Numbered from the stretch's first letter, positions 17,837-28,071 are shown. The stretch: 64,000 nt of DNA from Rhodobacteraceae bacterium SB2 (GCA_001642945.1 LGRT01000004.1:124001-188000), one strand, 5' to 3'. Notes: generated by a model from the sequence alone, not told the origin. Numbers and translations: made by a program.

Positions 17837-18889
17837 TCAGCCACTCTTCTCACGCGTTTGAAATCTATAGGCTCCATCCGGCCCAAGGTGGCGGGTAATT
17901 TTTTCCAGCTGGTAAAGATGGTTTAGATGCCCAACCGCTTCTCCCAGGGCCAAGCCATATTCAGATGTTTTTATCGCGCGCTTGAACAAGGGCGTTAACA
18001 CCTCATGCGCGCTGGCTGGCGTAATAAGATAGGCCAGCAAACGGTTTAAGGCCGAATGATGATTATCGATCAATTGCTGCAACCGCGTCGGCAAACCAGT
18101 GAAGGGCAGTTTATGACCCGACAATACCAAATGATCTGCGCGGGCGATTTCTTTAAATCGCTGGCAGCTCTCGAGCCAATCGCCCACCGTATCTACCTCT
18201 GGCTCTGTGGCATAAACACCCAAATTCGAGCTGATCGACGAAATAATTTGATCTCCCGCCAGAATCAAACCGTCATCTTGGCTCCAAAGGGTGGCGTGCT
18301 CGGGTGCGTGACCATGGCCGATATGAACGCGCCAGCACCGCCCGCCGGCCTGTATCTCAGCCCCAGCGTGAAGGCGCTGGAACCCCAAAGGCATCGGATA
18401 CACCATATCGCAAAAGTTAAACGGGCGTTCAGCTGCCCGTCTGTTTAACATATCCTGCGGCATCCCCGCCCGTTGCCAGAAGCGCAATGTTTCGCGCGGG
18501 GGCCGTTCCTGAGGATCAAGCCGCAGCATTCGCGCCATCAACCACGCCGTGCGCGTCATCCATAAGTCGGCCCCAAATTCCGTTTGAAACCATCCGGCAA
18601 GGCCCACATGATCTGGGTGATGATGCGTTACAATCACCCGCCTTATTGGTTTTGAGCCCATCGGACCTGCTAATAAGCTTTTCCATATATCTCGCGATTT
18701 TGTTGAGCTGATGCCCGTGTCGATGATCGTCCAGCCCTCGGCATCATCTATCGCGTAAACATTCACGTGATCCAATGTCATCGGCAGCGGCATCCGCGCC
18801 CAAAACACCCGCGGTGCCACTTCCAACATGTCTCCCAAACCAGGCGGTTCCGCCCAAGGCGTTACAATCGCAGGCAAAGGGTTGGCCAT
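17837..18889 (-). CDS. MBL-fold metallo-hydrolase
   Basis: The 350-residue protein has the metallo-beta-lactamase motif THHHPDH near residue 90, with later metal ligands in HIGHGHAPEH and AGDQI. A winged-helix-like C-terminal part follows, as in LACTB2-like hydrolases. Those enzymes hydrolyse thioesters or phosphodiesters. The ATG at 18889 overlaps the stop of the upstream acyl-CoA dehydrogenase (ATGA). A thioesterase-like role in the same acyl-CoA pathway is therefore plausible, but this is inference. A GTG one codon earlier is also possible. Confidence 0.78.
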   Translation of the reverse strand: MANPLPAIVTPWAEPPGLGDMLEVAPRVFWARMPLPMTLDHVNVYAIDDAEGWTIIDTGISSTKSRDIWKSLLAGPMGSKPIRRVIVTHHHPDHVGLAGWFQTEFGADLWMTRTAWLMARMLRLDPQERPPRETLRFWQRAGMPQDMLNRRAAERPFNFCDMVYPMPLGFQRLHAGAEIQAGGRCWRVHIGHGHAPEHATLWSQDDGLILAGDQIISSISSNLGVYATEPEVDTVGDWLESCQRFKEIARADHLVLSGHKLPFTGLPTRLQQLIDNHHSALNRLLAYLITPASAHEVLTPLFKRAIKTSEYGLALGEAVGHLNHLYQLEKITRHLGPDGAYRFQTREKSG

Positions 18890-20607
18890 CACGCCGTCAG
18901 CTCTTCAAAACTTAACGCATAAAGATCTGCAGCGCCTTGCCGCGCTTGCTGCAAAAGGCCAATATATTCCCCCAGCAACGCGTTCATGTAAAACCGCGCC
19001 AATTTGCAATTGGACCCTTGATCTGGCGTAACCAAGGCAGCTTTCAGGTGATAATGCCCCCCCAAAACGCGGGCAAACGCTTTCAAGAAGGAGACCGAGC
19101 CCGCAAAACGATCATTTAAATCGGATTGCTCGATCAGCCAATCAACGCTGCTGCGCAGCGCTTCGCAGGCAGTGGCCAGCGGCTCCGCCAAATCCGGCAA
19201 CTGCGCGTTAGCCAAGGCAGCATGCGCCGCGATTTCATCCAAAAGCGCATAAGCGGCCCTGCCGCCATCCATCATTTTTCGCGCCACAAGATCCATGGAC
19301 TGAATGCCATTCGTGCCCTCGTAAATCGCGGTCACCCGTACATCACGGCTGAATTGAGCAGCCCCGGTTTCTTCGATAAATCCCATTCCCCCATGCACTT
19401 GCACACCAAGATCCGCGACGTTAACGCCGGTATCCGTGCCAAAGGCCTTAGAAATCGGAGTCAACAAAGCCGCGCGCGCCGCCCAAGCGGGATCATCGCT
19501 CGCGCCGGCCATATCAAGGGCAACCGCATTGGCCAGTGCAATCGCTCTGGCTGCAAAAATATCACTGCGCATGGTCAAAAGCATTCTGCGCACATCGGCA
19601 TGATCAACAATCGTGCCGCTGCCGTTTTCCGGCATGCTGCGCCCCTGACGGCGCTCTTTAGCGTAGGATAGCGCTTTTTGATAGGCCCCCTCAGCAGCGC
19701 CGATGCCTTGCCCGCCAACGCCCAAACGGGCATTGTTCATCATCGTGAACATGGCGCGCATGCCATCATGCGGTTTCCCGATCAACCACCCCCGTGCACC
19801 CTCATATTGCATCACCGCGGTGGGGCTGCCATGCAAGCCCATTTTATGTTCCAAACTGATCACTTTAAGGCTATTGGCCACTCCGGGCTGCCCAGCCGCA
19901 TCCGGAATGAGCTTGGGCACGAGGAATAATGAAATCCCTTTGGTGCCGCTGGGCCCATCAGGTAAGCGCGCCAAAACCAAATGGCACACGTTTTCAGAAA
20001 AATCATTATCCCCCCAAGAAATATAAATTTTCTGCCCGGTGACTGCATAGGTCCCATCGCCATTATCTTTGGCATGGCTGCGCAAGGCCCCCACATCCGA
20101 CCCGGCTTGCGGCTCGGTTAAATTCATCGTTCCACACCATTCGCCTGAAATCAATTTGGGCAGATAAAGCGCTTTAATCTGCGCGCTGGCATGATGTTCA
20201 AGCGCCTCGATCTGACCCTGCGTCATGAGCGGATTGAGCTGCAAGGCCAAACAAGCGCCGGCCATCATTTCATTCACCGCTGTGGTCACCGTGAGGGGCA
20301 GCCCCATTCCGCCATATTCCGGGCTAGCAGATGTAGATACCCAGCCGCCATTTGCGATCGCTCGATAGCCTTCTGCAAAGCCGTGTGATGTGCGCACGAT
20401 ACCATTTTCCAGCCGCGCTGGATCTGTGTCGCCGTTGCGCTGCAGCGGGTCAAGAACCTCTTCGCATAAGCGGCCCGCCTCGCTCAGCACCGCCTCAACC
20501 ACATCGCTTGAGGCCTCGCAGAACCGATTCGTGCCAGCGATCTGCGCATAATCTACCACGTGATCAAGTAAAAACTGGTATTCTTTGAGCGGGGCACGAT
20601 AGGGCAT
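18889..20607 (-). CDS. dmdC: Acyl-CoA dehydrogenase, DmdC-like (3-methylthiopropanoyl-CoA dehydrogenase)
   Basis: The 572-residue flavoprotein begins MPYRAPLKEYQFLLDHV and carries NLTEPQAGSDVGALR (about residues 162-176), MQYEGARGWLIG and VRVTAIYEGTNGIQ, with the likely catalytic Glu430. Length and wording match the DmdC enzymes of marine roseobacters, which oxidise 3-methylmercaptopropionyl-CoA in the DMSP demethylation route. Close paralogues act on other acyl-CoAs, so the substrate is less certain than the family. Electrons would go to ETF and the ETF-QO encoded at 8.8-10.4 kb. It is coupled to an MBL-fold hydrolase. No dmdA, dmdB or dmdD is adjacent. Confidence 0.72.
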   Translation of the reverse strand: MPYRAPLKEYQFLLDHVVDYAQIAGTNRFCEASSDVVEAVLSEAGRLCEEVLDPLQRNGDTDPARLENGIVRTSHGFAEGYRAIANGGWVSTSASPEYGGMGLPLTVTTAVNEMMAGACLALQLNPLMTQGQIEALEHHASAQIKALYLPKLISGEWCGTMNLTEPQAGSDVGALRSHAKDNGDGTYAVTGQKIYISWGDNDFSENVCHLVLARLPDGPSGTKGISLFLVPKLIPDAAGQPGVANSLKVISLEHKMGLHGSPTAVMQYEGARGWLIGKPHDGMRAMFTMMNNARLGVGGQGIGAAEGAYQKALSYAKERRQGRSMPENGSGTIVDHADVRRMLLTMRSDIFAARAIALANAVALDMAGASDDPAWAARAALLTPISKAFGTDTGVNVADLGVQVHGGMGFIEETGAAQFSRDVRVTAIYEGTNGIQSMDLVARKMMDGGRAAYALLDEIAAHAALANAQLPDLAEPLATACEALRSSVDWLIEQSDLNDRFAGSVSFLKAFARVLGGHYHLKAALVTPDQGSNCKLARFYMNALLGEYIGLLQQARQGAADLYALSFEELTA

Positions 20608-20720
20608 GATCTCTCCTTTATTGCAGGCTTGGCATATAGAGCATTTCGCTTTATGGGCATTTTAAAACCTAAATGCCAGAGCGGAGGAAGCCACCGTTTG
20701 GGAAAACGCGGCGTCATAGT

Positions 20721-21677
20721 ATGAAATCCATGCAAACCGAATTACTGCCGGTCACACCCTCGGCCATCGCGCGCGCCAGCCAAAGGCTGCGCGCGGGCGC
20801 ACTTGTGGCATTTCCCACCGAAACGGTTTACGGCTTGGGCGCTGATGCCAGCAACACGCATGCAGTTGCCAATATTTTCGAAGCCAAGGGCCGGCCCAGC
20901 TTTAACCCCTTAATCGTGCATGTCAGCGATCTCGCTACCGCCAAACGCTATGCCGAGTGGAATGCGCAAGCTGAAAATCTTGCGCAGGCTTTTTGGCCGG
21001 GGCCGTTGACACTGGTTTTGCCGCGCCTTGAGGCTGCCTCTCTTTCTTCTTTGGTCACAGCGGGCGCCGCAACGGTTGCCATTCGTGTGCCGGCCCATCC
21101 CGTGGCACAGCGTTTGCTAAAACAGTTTGACGGAGCCATTGCGGCCCCCTCTGCCAACCCTTCGGGACAGATCAGCCCCACCCGCGCCGCGCATGTGATT
21201 GAAGGGTTGGGGAACATGGTTTCCGCAGTTTTGGATGCGGGGCCCTGCGATGTTGGTTTGGAAAGCACAATTGTTGGGATTGAGGATGCAGGATCAAAGC
21301 TGCGATTGCTGCGCCCTGGCGGACTGGCGCGCGAAGACATTGAGCAGCATTTGGGCGCAGCTTTAGAAACCCATCAAACGCCGGGGCTTATATCGGCGCC
21401 GGGGCAATTGGCCTCTCATTATGCGCCAAAGGCGCGCCTGCGCCTGAACGCAACGGATTGGACTTTCGATGAAAAGCGGCTTGGGTTCGGCGATGTTGAC
21501 TGCGACTTGAATTTATCCACTGGCAGAAACTTAACCGAAGCGGCCTGCAATCTGTTTCATTGCTTGCATCTTTTAGACGCAGGCCCCGCAACAACCATCG
21601 CCGTCTCGCCAATTCCCAATATCGGTTTGGGACAAGCGATTAATGATCGTTTGCAAAGAGCCGCCGCGCCGCGTTAA
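20721..21677 (+). CDS. L-threonylcarbamoyladenylate synthase (Sua5/YrdC)
   Basis: The 318-residue protein forms threonylcarbamoyl-AMP for the t6A37 modification of ANN-decoding tRNAs. The N-terminal YrdC domain has FPTETVYGLGADA (about residues 32-44), KGRPSFNPLIVHV and APSANPSGQISPT. A C-terminal Sua5 domain follows from about residue 210 (PGQLASHYAPK). I use the ATG at 20721; the ATG at 20730 is equally possible, and neither has a strong Shine-Dalgarno. It is divergent from the DmdC-like gene. Confidence 0.9.
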   Translation: MKSMQTELLPVTPSAIARASQRLRAGALVAFPTETVYGLGADASNTHAVANIFEAKGRPSFNPLIVHVSDLATAKRYAEWNAQAENLAQAFWPGPLTLVLPRLEAASLSSLVTAGAATVAIRVPAHPVAQRLLKQFDGAIAAPSANPSGQISPTRAAHVIEGLGNMVSAVLDAGPCDVGLESTIVGIEDAGSKLRLLRPGGLAREDIEQHLGAALETHQTPGLISAPGQLASHYAPKARLRLNATDWTFDEKRLGFGDVDCDLNLSTGRNLTEAACNLFHCLHLLDAGPATTIAVSPIPNIGLGQAINDRLQRAAAPR

Positions 21678-21686
21678 TGCGCTTGG

Positions 21687-22259
21687 CTATGCGCGCCCGC
21701 CTTGAGTGGATAAAAGCCGCGCATCAATGCCGATCGAGTCAAGCGCCGCATGCCACATATTGCCATGCTCTTCCTGCAGGATTTTATCTTCATCCGCATC
21801 GGCCAAAAGCCAAGAATTGCGGGCTATTTCCGCATCAAGTTGGCCGGCACCCCATCCTGCATATCCCATGAACAAACTGGCCTGGTTTGGGGCTGTTTCC
21901 TGAGCCAAAGCCTCAATCACATCCCGCGTAGAGGTTAAGGCCAATTGCGCGCCCAGATGCTGGGTCGATTCGGCCGAGTGATAATCCCGCGAATGCAGCA
22001 CGAAGCCACGATTGGCCTCTACTGGCCCACCACAAAGCACCGGAATATCCCGCTGCGCGCTGTTCTCAATTGAAAGCTGCTTGCATAGGCCGCCAAAAGA
22101 GGCTTGCGCCATTGGCTGGTTCAATATCAAGCCCATCGTGCCCTGCGCAGAATATGAACACAGGTAGATCACGCAATTGTCAAATCGCTTATCCCCCATC
22201 CCTGGCATGGCGATAAGCAATTTGCCCGTTAAATCCAAAGTTTGTGTAACACTCACCAT
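21687..22259 (-). CDS. YqgE/AlgH family protein (UPF0301)
   Basis: The 190-residue protein matches YqgE/AlgH: LTGKLLIAMPGMGDKRFDN at the N-terminus, GTMGLILNQP, VLCGGPVEANRGFVLHS and FMGYAGWGAGQLDAEI. The family is very conserved in proteobacteria and has no firmly established biochemical role. It is convergent with the Sua5-type gene and divergent from the DsbD-like gene. Confidence 0.9.
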   Translation of the reverse strand: MVSVTQTLDLTGKLLIAMPGMGDKRFDNCVIYLCSYSAQGTMGLILNQPMAQASFGGLCKQLSIENSAQRDIPVLCGGPVEANRGFVLHSRDYHSAESTQHLGAQLALTSTRDVIEALAQETAPNQASLFMGYAGWGAGQLDAEIARNSWLLADADEDKILQEEHGNMWHAALDSIGIDARLLSTQGGRA

Positions 22260-22377
22260 TTAACCCAGTTTTCCCGCTTTTGCCGCAACGCGCAAAACAC
22301 CCCGTCAACTTGCTGCACCATAATAGCTCGCCGTAACATGACTTGGCAAATTCGATTTTTTCCTTCATGCACATCGT

Positions 22378-23214
22378 ATGAAATACCTAAAACGATATGT
22401 ACACTTGGCAAGAGCGTCTAAGGTTTTGACCGTTATATTGTGTTTTGCCTCGATTGCCCCCGCACAGGCAGAGGGGTTGCGCGATGCGACGTTGCGCCCA
22501 GGCTGGCTGGCCAATGATGGCAGCTATTACACCGCTTTAGATTTAACGCTCAGCAAAGGCTGGAAAACCTATTGGCGGGCCCCCGGCGAATACGGATACC
22601 CGCCCAAAATTGAATACAACGGATCGACAAACCTTCAAAAAGCCGAAACGATCTGGCCCGCGCCAATTGTCTTTGGCTCAGATAATATGAAGACCATTGG
22701 CTATTTAGAACACCTTGTCTTGCCGATCAAATTAACACCTATTGACGCCGCGCAACCGATTAAACTTGAGCTTTCTGCACAACTGGGCATTTGCCTGGAT
22801 ATTTGCGTGCCAATCTTCTTGTCCTTTAGCCAACAGCTGGACCCGTTGCAGCAAAGCGCTGATCCGGAAACCCTGCTTGCATTGGAACATCAGCCGGTCC
22901 CGCGTGCTCAGTCAAATCTGCAAAATTTAGACTGCACCTTCACACCCCATGAAGACGCAATTTTGATCACCATCGGCGCCGCGATCCCCTCATTGGGTGC
23001 GCATGAAACGCTGATTATAGAATATAAGCAGCAAAATCATTGGATAATAATGGAACCAACGCGGCGAGACGGCCCTATGCTGCACGCCTTGGGCTATCTG
23101 ACAGATGACACCGGCGCTGCGCCCCTCAGCATTAGCCGACAAAAAATCCAGATCACGGTGATCGGCAGCCTGGGCGCTGCAGATCTTGGCGATTGCACCG
23201 CGCAACCCGGATAA
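22378..23214 (+). CDS. Periplasmic DsbD alpha-domain-like protein
   Basis: The 278-residue protein has a signal peptide ending near SIAPAQA (residue 31). The domain that follows resembles the N-terminal thiol-exchange domain of DsbD, with GWKTYWRAPGEYGYPP and the cysteine pair in GICLDICVP. No membrane domain or thioredoxin domain is attached, so it is a stand-alone periplasmic alpha-like domain. It may receive electrons from a CcdA/DsbD-type membrane protein elsewhere and reduce periplasmic thiols. It is convergent with the RND pump gene. Confidence 0.75.
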   Translation: MKYLKRYVHLARASKVLTVILCFASIAPAQAEGLRDATLRPGWLANDGSYYTALDLTLSKGWKTYWRAPGEYGYPPKIEYNGSTNLQKAETIWPAPIVFGSDNMKTIGYLEHLVLPIKLTPIDAAQPIKLELSAQLGICLDICVPIFLSFSQQLDPLQQSADPETLLALEHQPVPRAQSNLQNLDCTFTPHEDAILITIGAAIPSLGAHETLIIEYKQQNHWIIMEPTRRDGPMLHALGYLTDDTGAAPLSISRQKIQITVIGSLGAADLGDCTAQPG

Positions 23215-23218
23215 CCGG

Positions 23219-26200
23219 CTAAACCGAGCTTCGTCGCCGGTTGCCGCGCAGATAGCTGGCGAAAAACGCGACCGTGATCAACAAAATGGTTCCGCATAAA
23301 AACAGCAGCAAGGCCCCCAACATTGGTGGCAATTCATACAGAAATTGGGGGGTGTCGGGGATAAACGCAGGTAATTTTTGCCCCTGAAAGGTGGCCCCCA
23401 TCGTGAGCCCAAACCAAACCACAATCAGCGCAGTTAGGCCTTGCAAGGCCCGCTTCAAACCCAAAGCGCGCCCTGAGATACCGCGCCAAAGCGATCCAAA
23501 ATGCCGTTTGACATCATGCTGAACAGCGATCAAAGCTGGCACAACCAGCAAAACCAATACCATACCAAAGCCAAGCCCGTAGACCAATGTAATCACCGTG
23601 GGCTTCAGAAACTGCGCTTGTGAAGATCGCTCATACAGCAGCGGCGACAGACCCAATACCGTGGTCAATGTTGTCAACATAACCGGCCGCAGCCGGTCTG
23701 CAGCCCCATCAATCACGGAAGGAATAAGCCCGCGGTCTTTTGCGTATTCATCGATTGAGGTTATTAAAACGATGGAATCATTAATAATAATACCCGTCAT
23801 ACCAAGCAGGCCAACCACGCTGAACATCGAGAGCGGCACATCCCAAACATAGTGCCCATAAATCGTACCAACCAACCCGAACGGAATGATCGACATCACC
23901 ACGATCGGCCGTGTCCAGCTGGAAAATATCCAGGTCAAGACAAGGTAGATCCCCGTAAGGCAAAGGATCAACCCGGTACGCGCATCATTTAAAAACTGTT
24001 CTTCTTGCTCGGCCAAGCCCGACAGGCGCCATTCCACTTGGCGCAAGCCGGCAATCTCTGGCAAAATCTCTGCCTCTAAGCTGCTCATAACGTCCTGTGC
24101 ATCGGCGGGGTTGTCTTCTGAAATATCCCCCGTCACCGACACCAAGCGAATGCCGTTTTCACGGCGAACCGTTGAAAAGCCCGATCGGCGCACCACGCTG
24201 ACAATATCCGCCAAAGGCACATAAGCGCCGCTGCTTGCACGCAATTGCATGCGTTCGATAAAATCTGCGGTAAGCTCGTTTTCGGGCAGCTCGACGCGTA
24301 TCGTGGCGCTGCGTGGACCCATCGGATAACTTGCCGCCTCAATCCCATTGAGCCGCCCGCGCATCACTTGCCCAAGGCCATCAATGGTAAAGCCCAACGC
24401 TTGCCCCTGCGGTGTCAGTTCCAAAATCAGCTCTTCTTTATCGTAGGACAAATCATCCTCGACAGCAGAGACCGCCGGAAACCGCAGCAGCGCGGTTTTC
24501 AAATCTTCAGCGGCTGATTTTAATGTGTCCGCATCCGCTCCGTAAAACTGAACATCCAGCGCATCCCCCCCGGGACCAGAGCGCCACCCGCGAAACGACA
24601 CCTCTTCCACCAAAGGATGCTGGCGCACCTTATCCTGAAGCTCGCCCACGAAGGCAAAGCTTGAATAAGAGCGCAAGTCAGGATCGATCAACTCGATTGA
24701 AATGCCCCCAAGCTGATCCGGCGTTTTGGTATCCGCGCTGGCGAGCGGATAGCCCGAATTGGCGCCGATTTGCGACACAACATAAGCCAGAGGGTTAAGC
24801 CCGTGGCGCTCTTCATATTCGCGCCCAAGCTCCTCCGTAGCGCGCTGCATCTCGCGCATCATGGCCAAAGAATCTTCGCGCGATGCCGACGATACCATCG
24901 AAAAATTACCACTGACCGAAGAGCGCTCTGGCGCATTGAAAAACCGCCATTTTACCTCGCCCGAAAGAAACAGAGTAATCTGCGAGGCCAGCAACACAAC
25001 CGCGCCCGCCAGAATAGCATAGCGCGCCTTTAAAACCAAAGCCATGAGTCGGCGAAACAGGTGTTCGCGCACCCATTCAAACCCCTTATTCACAACTCGG
25101 CTGGGCAGGTCATACCAATGTTGCTTATCGCCATGCTTTAAGGAATGCGCCATATGATTGGGTAAGATCAAAAAACACTCGACGAACGAGGCTGCGAGCA
25201 CGACCGCGACCGTAAAGGGTATATCAGCGATCAGGTCTCCAAACCGGCCTCCCACCACAACCAGCCCAAAAAACGCAATAATCGTGGTGGTGGTTGCGGC
25301 AAAGACCGGCAAGGCCATGCGGCGAGCTGCGGTTTCTGCCGCGGCCACGGCGCCCAAGCCTTTACGGGCCTGTTGATCCGCATGTTCGCCAACCACGATC
25401 GCATCATCCACAACGATGCCAAGCGTGATGATCAGCGCAAACAGCGAAATCATATTAATCGTGATCCCCGCAGCATACATCATCGCCAAAGCGGCCAGCA
25501 TCGCGGTAGGAATGCCGGCCGCCACCCAAAAGGCGGTGCGCGCATTCAAAAACAAAAACAACAGGATCAAAACCAAACCAAGACCGCTTAGCCCGTTTTC
25601 CAGAAGAATTTTCAAACGTCCAGATATGTAATCTGCACGCGCTCTGATAAGTTCGATCTGCGCCCCTTCTGGCAGGGTTAACGCCAGCCGGTCCGATATT
25701 CTTTGAACCGTCTCTTGAATATCGATTGCATCGCCTTTTTCAGACCGGTCAACGCGGATTGAAATCGCCTGATTTGAGCCAACAAAATACCCAAGCTCGC
25801 GATCGGTGCCTTCCACCCGTACCTCTGCAACATCGCCGATCACAAGTTTTGACCCATCCGGATTTACCCGTAAAACGACATTTCCAATATCGGCGGCTGT
25901 GCGCTTCTCAACGCCGGTGCGCACACGCGCATTCGCGCCGGCTACATCGCCAGCCGGATCGGCATTGACCTCCCCTGCAACCGCCGCGGCGATCTGCGCC
26001 ATTGTAACATCAAAGGCGATCAAATTGATCGAGGGCACTTCAATCATCGTTTGCGGTGCCGCGATCCCACGGATGGTTGTGCGCGTGACGCCTTCGGCAA
26101 ATAAACGCAACACCAACTCATCGGCAAACAACGCCAATTGATCGATCTCTAACGGGCCAGAAATGATTAAATCGGTAACGCGATCGCGCCATGAGCCGCG

Positions 26201-26611
26201 GCGAACCTTCGGATCATCCGCTTCTTCGGGCAATGTATTGATCTGGTCTAAAACGGTTTCAACATCGCCCGAGGCGCGCGCCATGTCCCAACCGGGTTCA
26301 AATTCCAAACTGATGCTGGCGCGCCCTTCGCGTGACAGGCTGCTGGCCTCGGTCACGCCTTCAATCGACAAAAGTGCAGGCTCTAAAATCTGCACAATCC
26401 CATCGTCAACATCTTCGGCACCAGCGCCTTGCCACCTGACATCCACAGCAATGTTGTCAACGATGACATCGGGAAAAAATTGCGATCGCATCCGCGGCAT
26501 GCTGACCAAGCCAACCACGATCAAAATCACCAATAAAAGATTCGCAGCAGTTTTATGCCGCGTGAAATAGGACAGAATGCCCCCCGCGGCTTTGGGAAGA
26601 TCGCGCACCAT
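23219..26611 (-). CDS. RND efflux transporter permease (AcrB/MdtB-like)
   Basis: The 1130-residue inner-membrane protein is an RND-family proton antiporter. It has an N-terminal helix at about residues 20-40, a periplasmic porter domain, and the TM4 motif TLGIVVDDAIVVGEH with the proton-relay Asp pair. A second matching half contains GMTGIIINDSIVLI. About 90 extra residues at the C-terminus include two further hydrophobic segments. Its start follows the adaptor stop by two bases. No outer-membrane channel gene is present, so a TolC-like partner must be encoded elsewhere. The exported compound is unknown. Confidence 0.9.
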   Translation of the reverse strand: MVRDLPKAAGGILSYFTRHKTAANLLLVILIVVGLVSMPRMRSQFFPDVIVDNIAVDVRWQGAGAEDVDDGIVQILEPALLSIEGVTEASSLSREGRASISLEFEPGWDMARASGDVETVLDQINTLPEEADDPKVRRGSWRDRVTDLIISGPLEIDQLALFADELVLRLFAEGVTRTTIRGIAAPQTMIEVPSINLIAFDVTMAQIAAAVAGEVNADPAGDVAGANARVRTGVEKRTAADIGNVVLRVNPDGSKLVIGDVAEVRVEGTDRELGYFVGSNQAISIRVDRSEKGDAIDIQETVQRISDRLALTLPEGAQIELIRARADYISGRLKILLENGLSGLGLVLILLFLFLNARTAFWVAAGIPTAMLAALAMMYAAGITINMISLFALIITLGIVVDDAIVVGEHADQQARKGLGAVAAAETAARRMALPVFAATTTTIIAFFGLVVVGGRFGDLIADIPFTVAVVLAASFVECFLILPNHMAHSLKHGDKQHWYDLPSRVVNKGFEWVREHLFRRLMALVLKARYAILAGAVVLLASQITLFLSGEVKWRFFNAPERSSVSGNFSMVSSASREDSLAMMREMQRATEELGREYEERHGLNPLAYVVSQIGANSGYPLASADTKTPDQLGGISIELIDPDLRSYSSFAFVGELQDKVRQHPLVEEVSFRGWRSGPGGDALDVQFYGADADTLKSAAEDLKTALLRFPAVSAVEDDLSYDKEELILELTPQGQALGFTIDGLGQVMRGRLNGIEAASYPMGPRSATIRVELPENELTADFIERMQLRASSGAYVPLADIVSVVRRSGFSTVRRENGIRLVSVTGDISEDNPADAQDVMSSLEAEILPEIAGLRQVEWRLSGLAEQEEQFLNDARTGLILCLTGIYLVLTWIFSSWTRPIVVMSIIPFGLVGTIYGHYVWDVPLSMFSVVGLLGMTGIIINDSIVLITSIDEYAKDRGLIPSVIDGAADRLRPVMLTTLTTVLGLSPLLYERSSQAQFLKPTVITLVYGLGFGMVLVLLVVPALIAVQHDVKRHFGSLWRGISGRALGLKRALQGLTALIVVWFGLTMGATFQGQKLPAFIPDTPQFLYELPPMLGALLLFLCGTILLITVAFFASYLRGNRRRSSV

Positions 26612-26613
26612 CT

Positions 26614-28071
26614 TTAGCCTCCCATCCTGCTTTCAATCCGCTCAACCACCTGCGCGGGTACTTTTTCTTGCTGTAATTGGGTTAAAATGCGCTTCTTGGC
26701 ATCGGCCGGGATATAACCATTGCCCTCAATATAGGCCATAAGTTTGGCCCGTCGGTCAGAGGTTAACTCAACCAAGGCTGGCTCTTCTATTTGCGTACCA
26801 TCGGCGGCGCGCAGGGGCTTAACTTTGATACCTGCGCCCAGAACCGGGCTGCGCTGTGCAACAACCTCGCGCCCGGATAAAGCCCGAGAACGGACAAGAA
26901 CATCATCGCCCTGACGGCGCAGCACCCGCACTTCAAGCGAGTCAAGACGGTCATCCTCTTCCAAAACAAGAACGCGCCCGGCCGCATCCACCGCAGAGGC
27001 AGGTAACCTAATCACATAGGGCAATTCTGGCTCTTCCACTTCAATGGTCACAAAATCGCCGGGTTTTAAACCCCGCGGATCGGAGAGCGTGGCAAACACC
27101 ACACGACCGGTTAGCCCATCACCCACCGACCCGCTATCGCGGCTCAACACGGCTTTTGACGTAAGATCACCCCCAGAGCTGCTTAAAGAAACCAAAACCG
27201 GCGCGGCCAGCAAACGCCCAGCATCATCAATCAAGCGCGTATATTGCGCGGTCGAGATGCGAAACGCCACTTCGAGCCGGCCGGGATCAATTAAACTACC
27301 CAATTTTTCATTCGGGCTGACCAACCCACCTTGCACAAGGCGAATCCCACTCAATGTACCGGGAAACTCGGCGAATAAACTGGTATCTTGCAAACGCCTT
27401 TGGGCGTCTTCCAGCATCAATTGGGCCCGCGCAAGCCGTGTGGTGGCTTGGTCGCGGCGCAACTCGGCTTGATCCAGCGCGCTGCGGCGGCTTAACACCG
27501 CTTGACCCGCTGATGAACTGGCAATTTCAGCCGATTCAACGGCAGATGCAGTGCCCACGCCGCGCTGTTTCAAATCGGCCTGACGCTCAAAAGCGCGACG
27601 GCGTAGATCGGCCTGATCAACGGCCGCAGTCAGTTCATCTTGCACCAAACCCAATGCCCTAAGCGCCTGATCCGCTTCAATCCGCGCATCCTGCAAATCG
27701 GCCTCAGCCCGCGCCAATTCAGAGCGGGCATTCGCTTCATCCAGCCGCAGCAATAGCTCGCCCGCCTGCACCTGACCGCCCTCAACGAAATTATCCGATA
27801 CATAGGCAACTTGCCCAGCCGTACCCAGCCGAAGATCCAAAGTACGGCGGCTTTGAATTTCACCAAACGCGCTTAACATAGGCGTTTCGGTTTTCGCCTC
27901 GGCCGCGACCACGTTCACAGCAAAAACGCGCTCGCGCTGCTTGGCCTTGCGCGCCGGTTTTGACATGCGCTCATCCAGCGCCGTAGACACCATCTGCCCC
28001 GCATAGGCGATCAACCCAAGGCTAATGGATAACAACAAAAGGCCAATCAAACTTTTTCGAAAAAATCGCAT
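26614..28071 (-). CDS. RND efflux periplasmic adaptor (membrane fusion protein)
   Basis: The 485-residue HlyD/AcrA-type adaptor has an N-terminal membrane anchor (RKSLIGLLLLSISLGLIAYAG). A lipoyl-like half follows (GQVAYVSDNFVEGGQVQAGELLLRLD), then a long coiled-coil hairpin rich in Ala, Glu and Arg (about residues 110-225). A beta-barrel domain and an unusual C-terminal tail with YIEGNGYIPADAKKR complete it. It is the first gene of a two-gene operon with the RND permease. Confidence 0.88.
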   Translation of the reverse strand: MRFFRKSLIGLLLLSISLGLIAYAGQMVSTALDERMSKPARKAKQRERVFAVNVVAAEAKTETPMLSAFGEIQSRRTLDLRLGTAGQVAYVSDNFVEGGQVQAGELLLRLDEANARSELARAEADLQDARIEADQALRALGLVQDELTAAVDQADLRRRAFERQADLKQRGVGTASAVESAEIASSSAGQAVLSRRSALDQAELRRDQATTRLARAQLMLEDAQRRLQDTSLFAEFPGTLSGIRLVQGGLVSPNEKLGSLIDPGRLEVAFRISTAQYTRLIDDAGRLLAAPVLVSLSSSGGDLTSKAVLSRDSGSVGDGLTGRVVFATLSDPRGLKPGDFVTIEVEEPELPYVIRLPASAVDAAGRVLVLEEDDRLDSLEVRVLRRQGDDVLVRSRALSGREVVAQRSPVLGAGIKVKPLRAADGTQIEEPALVELTSDRRAKLMAYIEGNGYIPADAKKRILTQLQQEKVPAQVVERIESRMGG

